NCBI GenBank assembly: GCA_003222935.1
Contig: QHXL01000273.1
Span: 2,578 to 8,852, forward strand
From: Acidobacteriota bacterium
GTDB taxonomy: Bacteria > Acidobacteriota > Blastocatellia > Pyrinomonadales > Pyrinomonadaceae
Length of the DNA: 6,275 bases
Direction of reading: 5' to 3'
Shown: in pieces, positions 1 through 6,128 of the stretch
How the letters are laid out: each line of letters begins with the position of its first letter
Position numbering within the stretch: position 1 is the first letter of the stretch
The notes under the pieces: generated by a model
Told to the model about the DNA's origin: nothing
The model's input: only the letters and a program-made list of their open reading frames with translations
Database searches by the model: none
Program-made: the position numbers and the translations under genes

Positions 1-285
1 CGAGCGGTAGGCAAAAGCGGCAGCATCCTGTTGTGGGATTCCAACATTTGGCACGCCGCCGGGATTAATCGCACCGAATTTCCGCGCCGGTCGCTGAGTA
101 TTCTTTACTCAAAGCCTTTTATGAAGCAGCAGTTTGACTACCCTCGCGTAGTCGGCTACGAGGAGCTCGACGCATTGCCGGAAAAACTCAAGCAGATCGT
201 CGGTTACAACGCTCGTGTACCTGCAACTTTGGACGAATGGTACCAACCACCGGACAAGAGGTTCTACAAGAAGGATCAAGGGTGA
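1..285 (+). CDS. Phytanoyl-CoA dioxygenase (PhyH)-like Fe(II)/2-oxoglutarate oxygenase, C-terminal part (5' end outside window)
   Basis: The reading frame is open from base 1 and ends at TGA 283-285, leaving 94 residues of a gene that starts upstream. The visible part reads GSILLWDSNIWHAAGINRT and then a PRRSLSILYS segment. This matches the end of the double-stranded beta-helix in PhyH-like oxygenases: the WHAAG histidine (codon 52-54) would be the distal iron ligand, and one of the arginines at 85-90 would bind the 2-oxoglutarate carboxylate. The proximal HxD metal ligands would lie upstream and cannot be checked. Such enzymes hydroxylate or otherwise oxidise small molecules in the cytosol and are often found in polysaccharide and natural-product loci; the substrate here is unknown. 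The stop overlaps the next gene's GTG start by 4 bases, which implies co-translation. A TTG at 31 is not a plausible start because the conserved frame continues upstream of it. Confidence 0.82.
   Translation, partial: RAVGKSGSILLWDSNIWHAAGINRTEFPRRSLSILYSKPFMKQQFDYPRVVGYEELDALPEKLKQIVGYNARVPATLDEWYQPPDKRFYKKDQG
271..275 (+). promoter_or_regulatory. Ribosome binding site deciding the GTG start at 282
   Basis: AAGGA lies six bases before GTG 282-284, a good Shine-Dalgarno match and spacing. It sits inside the last codons of the upstream oxygenase gene. The more upstream in-frame ATG at 237 has no comparable site and would create a 45-base overlap with the upstream gene. Confidence 0.6.
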
Positions 286-1025
286 TTTCAAAATTGACTG
301 CGCGAGACTACAACGCTGAATACAAAGACAACACGCGTAAATATGCCTACGACTTCGATTACATGCTGCGCGATTATATGATGCAGACGTTCCAGCCGTT
401 TCTCACCAAAGGGAAGGCGCTGGAAATGGGTTGCTACAAAGGCGAGTTCACTAAAACAATTTGCAAACACTTCACTGATGTGACCGTAATCGAAGGTGCC
501 GACGAATTAATCGACTACACCAAACAGCAGGTTGGCGATCATGTGAAGTTCATACACTCAACTTTCGAATCAGTTGAGCTCGAGGCTACATACGATTCGA
601 TCTTTTTGTTGCACACCCTCGAGCATCTCGACGATCCCGTGCTGGTCCTGAAGAGAGTTAACAACTGGCTCTCGGAAAGTGGTCGCTTCTTTTTGGTGGT
701 ACCGAATGCGAATGCCCCGTCGCGTCAAATAGCCGTTAAGATGGGGTTGGTTCCGTATAACAGCGCCGTAATCGAGTCCGAAAGGTTGCACGGTCACCGC
801 AAGACCTATTCACTTGATACCCTGGAACATGACGCATTGAGTGGGGGGTTGAAAGTGATTCATCGCGGCGGCATATTTTTTAAGCCCTTGGCCAGCTCGC
901 AGTTTGACGAAGCCCTGGCGGCTAACGTGATCACCAGAGATTACCTCGAAGGTTGTTATAAGCTGGGAATGATTTATCCGGACTTATGTGCCAGCATTTT
1001 TCTGGTTTGCGAAAAGGGCGATTGA
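282..1025 (+). CDS. Class I SAM-dependent methyltransferase (Methyltransf_23/11-like)
   Basis: The predicted 247-residue cytosolic protein transfers a methyl group from S-adenosylmethionine to an unidentified acceptor, probably a sugar or sugar nucleotide given its neighbours. Motif I is LEMGCYKGEF at residues 47-56, a variant of the usual E/DxGxGxG loop in which Cys-Tyr-Lys fills the middle. The strand VTVIEGAD follows, with E71 placed to bind the SAM ribose. The post-motif LLHTLEHLDDP (about 109-119) and the strand FFLVVPNANAP are typical of UbiE/Methyltransf_23-type enzymes. I chose GTG 282 over ATG 237 because it has an AAGGA site six bases upstream, gives the common 4-base GTGA overlap with the oxygenase stop, and removes an N-terminal stretch without domain character. 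The upstream start would give 262 residues. The O-, N- or C-methyl target cannot be read from the sequence. The family call is firm; the substrate is unknown. Confidence 0.9.
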   Translation: MISKLTARDYNAEYKDNTRKYAYDFDYMLRDYMMQTFQPFLTKGKALEMGCYKGEFTKTICKHFTDVTVIEGADELIDYTKQQVGDHVKFIHSTFESVELEATYDSIFLLHTLEHLDDPVLVLKRVNNWLSESGRFFLVVPNANAPSRQIAVKMGLVPYNSAVIESERLHGHRKTYSLDTLEHDALSGGLKVIHRGGIFFKPLASSQFDEALAANVITRDYLEGCYKLGMIYPDLCASIFLVCEKGD

Positions 1026-1067
1026 AAGTGCGCGCCTAGGCTGGTCTAAACTGAAATCTCAGTCTGA

Positions 1068-2063
1068 ATGAAAAGAATTTTGGTCACCGGCGGAGCCGGA
1101 TACATCGGCTCGGTGCTCTCGAAAAAGCTGGTCGAGGCAGGATACGACATTGTCGTTCTGGACGCATTGATCTACACCGGCGTCGGTGTCGATGCGTTGC
1201 AAAATCATCCGCGTTTCAGACTGATCCCCGGCGACATTCGCGATCTCGACCTACTCAAAACTGCCCTCACCGGCGTCGACTGCGTGGTCCATCTGGCGGC
1301 GCTCGCGAATGATCCATCGGCCGAACTCAATCCCGCGCTCACACGACAAGTAAACCTTGAGATTTATCCAGCGCTACTGAACGCAGCAGCCGCAACGGGA
1401 GTGAAGCGTTTTCTCAACATGTCGAGCATCTCGGTTTACGGCGTCAGTCACAACGAGAATTTGACTGAAGATGATCCGGTTAATCCGCTAACTGAATACG
1501 CGGTTTGCAAAGCCCGTTCGGAAGCGATTGTCCGCGCTTCCAACCGTGATGATTTCACGACGGTGAGCCTACGCTGTGGCACCGTATGCGGATGGTCGCC
1601 ACGTATGCGCTTCGATTTGTGCACGAACACGCTGACGGCGTACGCGATCGTAAACAGAAAGCTCGCCGTGTGGGGCGGTATGCAGAAACGGCCGCAGATT
1701 CACATCGGCGACGTTACGAATTACTTGCTTGCATTGATCGAGATCGACAAGGAGGTCGGTGGAAAGATCTTCAATGCCGCCGGTCACAACACTTCGGTCC
1801 GCGAAGTCGCGGAAACTATTCGAGCCGTCATGAAGGGCGCCGTCGAACTGGAGGACGGTCCGGCCCGCGAAGACGAACGAAGCTACACTGTGAGTTCGGA
1901 AAAGATTTCCCGAGAACTTGGATTGACGCCGGAGTTCAGCATCAAGGATGCCGTAGCGGGGATTGTTGATGCTCATCAACGCGGTTTGTGGTGCAACCCC
2001 GATGATGTTCTCTATCACAACGTTAAGCGAATGGCCGCTATGGAGAAAGCCGCCGCATGCTAG
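1068..2063 (+). CDS. NAD(P)-dependent nucleotide-sugar epimerase/dehydratase (extended SDR)
   Basis: This 331-residue protein is a full-length extended short-chain dehydrogenase of the GalE/RmlB/GDP-sugar epimerase type. The Rossmann dinucleotide-binding motif TGGAGYIG is at residues 7-14. The HLAALANDPS segment (75-84) and N96 fit the cofactor pocket. The SSISVYG segment (119-125) supplies the catalytic Ser, probably S120 by comparison with GalE, and YAVCK gives the catalytic pair Y144/K148. Such enzymes epimerise, dehydrate or reduce the hexose of UDP-, dTDP-, GDP- or CDP-sugars in the cytosol; which reaction applies here is not decidable by eye. The start is clear because the Rossmann motif begins seven residues in. 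No Shine-Dalgarno is visible, and a small ACTGA/TCAGT stem (1050-1063) sits just before the ATG. The last 7 bases overlap the following propeller gene, suggesting coupled expression and a shared pathway. Confidence 0.93.
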   Translation: MKRILVTGGAGYIGSVLSKKLVEAGYDIVVLDALIYTGVGVDALQNHPRFRLIPGDIRDLDLLKTALTGVDCVVHLAALANDPSAELNPALTRQVNLEIYPALLNAAAATGVKRFLNMSSISVYGVSHNENLTEDDPVNPLTEYAVCKARSEAIVRASNRDDFTTVSLRCGTVCGWSPRMRFDLCTNTLTAYAIVNRKLAVWGGMQKRPQIHIGDVTNYLLALIEIDKEVGGKIFNAAGHNTSVREVAETIRAVMKGAVELEDGPAREDERSYTVSSEKISRELGLTPEFSIKDAVAGIVDAHQRGLWCNPDDVLYHNVKRMAAMEKAAAC

Positions 2064-2983
2064 TCAAGAAGGGTCTCATATTCAACGTCGACGGCAGCCG
2101 TCCCTGGGCAAAGACACACGCACAAATTCCTTCTCCCGATGTTCTGGATGATGGCCGAATCCGGATCTATTACGCGACGAGGGATGATCAGAATCGCTCG
2201 CTCACTTCGTTTATCGAAGTTTCGGCTGATGATCCAAAGAAGATTCTCTACGAACACGATCGGCCGATCCTGGATTTTGGCGAGTTGGGTTGCTTTGATG
2301 ATTGCGGCGTTATGCCTTCCTGCGTCGTCAACTACGACGGCAAAAAATATCTTTACTATTGCGGTTGGAATACCAGCACGACCGTCCGTTACCGCAACTG
2401 CATCGGTCTTGCAATTAGCGAAGACAATGGGGTGACTTTCCGGCGGGCATTCAAAGGACCGGTGCTGGATCGCACGAAAGACGAACCACACCTGGTCGTG
2501 ACGCCGCATGTCATCATTGAAGACAGCGTCTGGAAGATGTGGTACTGCGGCGGAACTGAATGGAGAGTAGTGAATGGCATCACTGAACCGCAGTATCTTT
2601 TGAAGTATGCCGAGTCAAGAAACGGGATTGACTGGGAGCGGCCCAACCGGGTCGTCATTCCCTACAAACACGAATTGGAAGCCATCGGCCGACCGGTTGT
2701 CGTTCACGAAAATGGCCTCTATAAGATGTGGTACAGTTATCGAAACATTGACAATTATCGTGTCGATCGAGAAAAGGGCTATCACATTGGTTATGCGGAA
2801 TCCCCCGACAACATCGACTGGGAAAGAAAAGACGAACTGGTCGGAATTGACTTGTCAGACGACGGTTGGGATTCCCAAATGATGGCATATCCCTACGTTG
2901 TAGATTATCGGGATCGACGGTATTTGTTTTACAACGGAAACGGGTTCGGACGGTCAGGCTTCGGCTATGCTCTCTTTGATTAA
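2057..2983 (+). CDS. Five-bladed beta-propeller protein, glycoside hydrolase 43/32/130-like, cytosolic
   Basis: The 308-residue product shows a five-fold internal repeat. Each unit has a Pro-plus-hydrophobic strand, a turn with Asp/Asn/Gly, then a Y/W-x-hydrophobic-aromatic-Tyr strand: IYYAT (37-41), YLYYCGW (98-104), WKMWYCGG (159-166), YKMWYSY (222-228) and YLFYNGNG (289-296). Three further strands repeat as LAISEDNGVTF (118), YAESRNGIDWER (184) and YAESPDNIDWER (246), spaced 62-66 residues apart. This is the architecture of the GH43/GH32/GH68/GH130 superfamily of hydrolases, transferases and phosphorylases acting on glycans. Acidic candidates include D83/D84 before the second blade, the Glu-Pro of DEPHLVV, and E206/E208 of the ELEAIGRP segment, but I cannot assign a catalytic set. 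There is no signal peptide or membrane segment. The ATG overlaps the epimerase stop (ATGCTAG, 2057-2063), with GGAG 11 bases upstream inside that gene. It ends in tandem TAA TAA. Hydrolase, phosphorylase and inactive sugar-binding roles all remain possible. Confidence 0.8.
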   Translation: MLVKKGLIFNVDGSRPWAKTHAQIPSPDVLDDGRIRIYYATRDDQNRSLTSFIEVSADDPKKILYEHDRPILDFGELGCFDDCGVMPSCVVNYDGKKYLYYCGWNTSTTVRYRNCIGLAISEDNGVTFRRAFKGPVLDRTKDEPHLVVTPHVIIEDSVWKMWYCGGTEWRVVNGITEPQYLLKYAESRNGIDWERPNRVVIPYKHELEAIGRPVVVHENGLYKMWYSYRNIDNYRVDREKGYHIGYAESPDNIDWERKDELVGIDLSDDGWDSQMMAYPYVVDYRDRRYLFYNGNGFGRSGFGYALFD

Positions 2984-3095
2984 TAATCGGGGCATTCGAC
3001 AACTTTGAGTAGAGTCACTTTCTCACAGCAACATTCCTGATGTTTCTCGCTGTCAAACCTAATAATCCCGAGACTACTAAGATTCTTTTTACTTA

Positions 3096-4184
3096 ATGTT
3101 CAGCGCTGCCAAATTGTATTGCCGCCGGATCCTCGGCCGCCTGCGGCGCACGATCAAGTACCACATTCCGCACCGGTTCCTGGCTCGAAGAATTCCACTC
3201 CAGACCGAGAGGTTGATAATTTTTCTTACGCCTGGTTACCAGGTGCGATCCGGCGGTGTGATGGCAATAACTGCCATGTACGAGGAGTCGAGGGCTATGC
3301 GTGAGCTTCATGGAAGTGAAGTCGTCTTGTGCACCATCCCGGGTCAGCCACTTCTCCTTAAATACACATGGTTCGAAAATCGCAACTACCTCCTGAGTTT
3401 GGAAGCTGTGTTTAGACGCTGCGGCCCGCTCGATTATTTGTTGCTGCATATTCCCGAATACGTGGTTAATCAAGTATCGGAATGGCTGTCTAACTCGACG
3501 GCGTTGCTGCAAAAGGTCAAAGAACTTCACCTTAATGTAATGCTCTTCAATATTGACTGCGTACAAGGACAGAATGTCAGAGCCTTGACGCGCTTTGGAA
3601 AAGTTACTTGCACCACTGCGCATGAGGCCTACTCCGATTTAGCCACCCGCGAAGCCGTCGGCGTCCCACTACACAGACTGTTGATTTGCAAGGGCCCAGA
3701 GTTCTATTCTCCAACTACATATCAGGACAAAGAGCCTCTCTTAATTGTTTCACCCGACCCGCATCCACTGAAAGAATTAGTGCTTCAGAAGATTGCGAAA
3801 GAGTTGCCCGAACTGAGGATTCAGATCATTCGAGATCTCTCGTACGAAGACTATACGAGCCTGATTCGCCGGGCTAAGTGGTCGTTGACCTTTGGCGAGG
3901 GAATGGATGGCTTCTTCGTAGAGCCCGTCTTTAGCGGAGGAGTTTCTTTCGCGGTCTTCAACGAGCGTTTCTTCACCCCCTCTTTTACAAAACTGGAGAC
4001 CGTCTATCCCTCCTGGACAGACCTGATAGACAGTCTTGTGGAAGATCTTCAACGCCTTGATGAGCCCACAATTTACAATCGTTGCTGGCGGCAAGCTCAT
4101 GATTTGTTGAGCGACCATCTTGATACAGAACGCTTTCGTGAAAACTTGCGCATGTTTTATCGAGGAGAATACACATTCCGATGA
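3096..4184 (+). CDS. Putative GT-B-fold glycosyltransferase, divergent
   Basis: The 362-residue protein starts with a basic region (residues 1-35, many Arg/Lys) that may sit at the inner face of the membrane. A Rossmann-like strand follows, LIIFLTPGYQVRSGGV (40-55), whose SGGV resembles the N-terminal glycine loop of GT-B enzymes. A second Rossmann-like half begins near LLIVSPDPHPLK (about 215). The conserved-looking block FGEGMDGFFVEP (266-277), followed by FSGGVSFAVFNERFF, resembles the donor-sugar-binding acidic region of GT4/GT1-like enzymes, with E268 and E276 as candidate residues. There is no hydrophobic transmembrane helix. If it is a glycosyltransferase it would add a sugar to the lipid-linked chain in the cytosol; donor and acceptor are unknown. 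No clear Shine-Dalgarno precedes ATG 3096, and it follows the largest gap in the window (112 bases), so it may begin a separate transcript, though I see no convincing promoter. The family call rests on fold-like pattern only. Confidence 0.6.
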   Translation: MFSAAKLYCRRILGRLRRTIKYHIPHRFLARRIPLQTERLIIFLTPGYQVRSGGVMAITAMYEESRAMRELHGSEVVLCTIPGQPLLLKYTWFENRNYLLSLEAVFRRCGPLDYLLLHIPEYVVNQVSEWLSNSTALLQKVKELHLNVMLFNIDCVQGQNVRALTRFGKVTCTTAHEAYSDLATREAVGVPLHRLLICKGPEFYSPTTYQDKEPLLIVSPDPHPLKELVLQKIAKELPELRIQIIRDLSYEDYTSLIRRAKWSLTFGEGMDGFFVEPVFSGGVSFAVFNERFFTPSFTKLETVYPSWTDLIDSLVEDLQRLDEPTIYNRCWRQAHDLLSDHLDTERFRENLRMFYRGEYTFR

Positions 4185-4277
4185 AACCAGGTGGGCCTCG
4201 TCATGGCTGTCGCGCTAAGAGGAGCGAGAGATAATGGACAACTTTAGGTAAAGAATAGAATGAGGATTGTTTTGTGA
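4181..4277 (+). other. Chain of three mini-ORFs between glycosyltransferase and methyltransferase genes
   Basis: The glycosyltransferase stop overlaps an ATG (ATGA, 4181-4184) that opens a 17-codon ORF ending at TAA 4232-4234. That stop overlaps a second ATG (TAATG, 4232-4236) opening a 5-codon ORF that ends at 4251 and has GAGGAG-like purines upstream. A third, ATG 4260, reads MRIVL and stops at TGA 4275-4277, which overlaps the GTG start of the next gene. None of the peptides looks like a known protein. They could be a chance series, the debris of a lost gene, or a re-initiation path that couples translation across the gap. Confidence 0.25.
4262..4266 (+). promoter_or_regulatory. Ribosome binding site deciding the GTG start at 4274
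   Basis: GAGGA lies seven bases before GTG 4274-4276, which supports this non-ATG start for the second methyltransferase. Downstream TTG codons at 4280 and 4286 lack a comparable site. Confidence 0.6.
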
Positions 4278-5062
4278 GTTTGCTATTGAAACTGTGGCAT
4301 TCACTGCCTCTACAATCTCGAGCGGTAATCCTGAAGCCCGTGCAACGAAACGCGCGTATATACCGATGGCTAATGCTTCGGCATGCTGACGCGATTGATC
4401 AAGCGGATGGCGTTGATGGCTGTCTCCCTCCGGCTGAAATGCGTTACAGAGTTAGCAGCTCTCCACACGCCGATGAGTTCGTTAGAGTCGGGAAGACCTG
4501 TGCGACAGATATACAATCTGCTCTTCTCAGAATTGGTCGTGACCTGAAGTCATTTACGCAGATTTTGGACTTCGGTTGTGGCTGTGGTCGCACGCTAGTA
4601 CACATGAAGAATCTCGCGCCAGAGGCCCAATTCCAAGGGACTGACATCGACGCTAAAGCTATTGAGTGGTGCACGACAAATCTCCCATTCGCGACTTTTA
4701 GACTTAGCAAAGAAAAACCTCCAATCGACTATGTCGGAGACACTTTCGATTTCATCTACGTGATCTCCGTGTTTACTCATCTCGATGAGGAGTACCAGTT
4801 TCTTTGGCTGGAGGAGCTTCGGAGAATTGCCAAACCCGGCGCAATACTGCTGGTGACGGTCCACGGTCTGGACGACAACCGGGGATTTGTTTTTGAGCGG
4901 GAATACGAGAAGGGACTTTTCCCCGCCTGGTATCAAATTACGCACCACTCACAGGAATATATCTATTCTAATTTTAGTAAATATTTTGACGTGTTGGACT
5001 ACCTTCCTCGCGGTATGAACGCGCATCAGGACGTCGTCCTGTTGCAGAAGAGACCAGCCTGA
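4274..5062 (+). CDS. Class I SAM-dependent methyltransferase (Methyltransf_25/12-like)
   Basis: The 262-residue cytosolic enzyme has a textbook motif I, ILDFGCGCGRTL, with D99, G101, G103 and G105 forming the SAM loop. The second strand ends in GTDID (122-126), with D124 placed to bind the ribose hydroxyls. Next come DFIYVISVFTHL (about 158-170) and then a helix and strand ending KPGAILLVTVHG. The first 95 residues form a helical cap that includes LPPAEMRYRVS, a pre-motif seen in methyltransferases of glycan clusters. The acceptor is unknown; a sugar hydroxyl or a terminal residue of the exported glycan fits the neighbours. The GTG start has a good GAGGA site seven bases upstream. It is only distantly like the methyltransferase at 282-1025, differing in motif I and in the C-terminal part, so the two are not recent duplicates. 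It sits 69 bases before the export permease. Confidence 0.92.
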   Translation: MSLLLKLWHSLPLQSRAVILKPVQRNARIYRWLMLRHADAIDQADGVDGCLPPAEMRYRVSSSPHADEFVRVGKTCATDIQSALLRIGRDLKSFTQILDFGCGCGRTLVHMKNLAPEAQFQGTDIDAKAIEWCTTNLPFATFRLSKEKPPIDYVGDTFDFIYVISVFTHLDEEYQFLWLEELRRIAKPGAILLVTVHGLDDNRGFVFEREYEKGLFPAWYQITHHSQEYIYSNFSKYFDVLDYLPRGMNAHQDVVLLQKRPA

Positions 5063-5099
5063 GAAGACTGGAGTTGCATTCCGTGCGACAAAACTTAGC

Positions 5100-5128
5100 G
5101 GTACCTTTATTATTGAGCGGAAGGTTCC
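5100..5128 (+). promoter_or_regulatory. Possible stem-loop hiding the permease ribosome binding site
   Basis: GGTACCTT (5100-5107) can pair with AAGGTTCC (5121-5128) at seven of eight positions; the T5102/T5126 pair is a mismatch, and the loop is 13 bases. The 3' arm contains part of GGAAGG (5119-5124), the Shine-Dalgarno-like site seven bases before ATG 5132. If it forms in the mRNA it would lower initiation at that start. It has no U-tract, so it is not a terminator. Found by eye; no folding energy was computed. Confidence 0.3.
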
Positions 5129-5131
5129 ACG

Positions 5132-6082
5132 ATGATTGCGAGTTTCCAGACTGCGCGCATTCCCAGATTTTCAAGTCATAAGGTGATCCAGATAGATCAA
5201 ATGAGTTCAAGCGCAAGCCCGACCACACAAGCAGCGCTCAATGGACCAGTACCGCAGCTTCCTGCAGAACCGTTAGTCGTTATCGAGCCGAGTGGGGGTT
5301 GGCGCACCCTCAGTCTCAAAGACATCTGGGCTTATCGAGAACTTCTGTATTTCTTAACCTGGCGTGATGTGAAGGTCCGTTACAAGCAAACGGCCCTTGG
5401 TGCCGCGTGGGCCATCTTACAACCGCTCTTCATGATGTTGATCTTTACGATCTTCTTCGGGAGACTGGCGGGCGTAGCTTCCGCAGGAGTTCCCTATCCG
5501 CTATTTGCACTTGCTGGACTTGTCCCCTGGACTTTCTTTGCCAATGCAGTGACGGCCAGCAGCAACAGCCTGGTGGGTAGCGCTAATCTAATTACGAAAG
5601 TTTACTTCCCCAGACTGATTGTTCCGGCAGCAGCAATGCTTGCGGGATTGGTTGATTTCGTTCTCGCCTTCTTGCTGTTGGCCGGCTTGATGGTCTACTA
5701 CCGCGTCCCGCTCACATTAAATATCTTGTTTCTTCCAGTTCTTATTCTGCTCACCGCGTTGTTCGGATTGGGAGTGGGAACGTGGATGTCGGCCTTAAAC
5801 GTGAAGTATCGCGACGTCAGGTTCGCTTTGCCGTTTCTTATTCAGCTCTGGCTTTTTGTTTCCTCAGTCATACTTCCCTCTTCTTCAGTGCCTCAAAAAT
5901 ACCGATGGATACTAACCCTGAATCCGATGTCGGGAATTATTGAAGGCTACCGAGCCGCGCTTTTCGGTCTTCCTTTTGATTGGCCGGCGATTGGAATTGC
6001 TTCTCTCATCACAGTTGTGATCCTCTTCTATGCGGCCTACTCATTTAGCCGCGTGGAAAAGAGTTTCGCCGACATAATCTGA
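5132..6082 (+). CDS. ABC-2 type polysaccharide export permease, Wzm-like
   Basis: This 316-residue inner-membrane protein is the channel subunit of an ABC exporter for lipid-linked polysaccharide (O-antigen, capsule or teichoic-acid type; Wzm/KpsM/TagG family, ABC2_membrane domain). After a hydrophilic N-terminus, the amphipathic interface region LLYFLTWRDVKVRYKQT (71-87) precedes six hydrophobic segments at about 93-110, 122-140, 163-190, 196-220, 231-250 and 285-303. Family signatures include LGAAWAILQP (89-98), NVKYRDVR (223-230) and LNPMSGIIEGYR (263-274), with a typical FADII end. ATG 5132 has GGAAGG at seven bases. ATG 5201 (residue 24, MSSSASPTTQ) gives 293 residues, closer to the usual 260-290, and is preceded by AAGGTGATC but at a long spacing, so either start may be right. 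The ATPase partner (Wzt) that normally sits beside this gene is not in the window. The family call is very firm; the start is not. Confidence 0.95.
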   Translation: MIASFQTARIPRFSSHKVIQIDQMSSSASPTTQAALNGPVPQLPAEPLVVIEPSGGWRTLSLKDIWAYRELLYFLTWRDVKVRYKQTALGAAWAILQPLFMMLIFTIFFGRLAGVASAGVPYPLFALAGLVPWTFFANAVTASSNSLVGSANLITKVYFPRLIVPAAAMLAGLVDFVLAFLLLAGLMVYYRVPLTLNILFLPVLILLTALFGLGVGTWMSALNVKYRDVRFALPFLIQLWLFVSSVILPSSSVPQKYRWILTLNPMSGIIEGYRAALFGLPFDWPAIGIASLITVVILFYAAYSFSRVEKSFADII

Positions 6083-6092
6083 AGGCTGAGGC

Positions 6093-6108
6093 GAGCTTAC
6101 GAGCTTAC
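6093..6108 (+). repeat. Tandem 8-base direct repeat
   Basis: GAGCTTAC occurs twice in exact tandem just after the permease stop, in the 46-base gap before the next gene. It is too short to assign a function and may be simple slippage duplication. Confidence 0.4.
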
Positions 6109-6128
6109 GCGGGCAACGGCCATCCAAC

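Noticed and set aside
237..281. ATG 237 as the start of the first methyltransferase
   Set aside because: It gives a 45-base overlap with the upstream gene, has no ribosome binding site, and adds 15 residues without domain character; GTG 282 has a good site and a 4-base overlap.
1569..2018. 149-codon minus-strand frame opposite the epimerase (and a similar one at 2060-2509 opposite the propeller)
   Set aside because: Both lie inside strongly supported + strand genes whose family motifs continue across these regions, and neither translation shows a family motif.
2981..3067. TAATAATC at 2981-2988 and again at 3060-3067
   Set aside because: An 8-base AT-rich word repeated once in a short gap, with one copy including the gene's own tandem stop codons, is compatible with chance.
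2984..3095. Possible sigma-70 promoter in the 112-base gap (TAATAAT at 3060-3066 or TAAGAT at 3078-3083 as -10, CTGTCA at 3050-3055 as -35)
   Set aside because: No pair of boxes has both an acceptable match and a 16-18 base spacing; the AT-rich words could be chance.
2984..3095. Transcription terminator after the propeller gene
   Set aside because: I found no GC-rich stem followed by a U-tract; the T-run at 3084-3090 is not preceded by a convincing stem.
3093..3623. 176-codon open frame on the minus strand opposite the putative glycosyltransferase
   Set aside because: It is fully covered by the + strand gene, has no recognisable domain, and its composition looks like the reverse complement of a coding gene.
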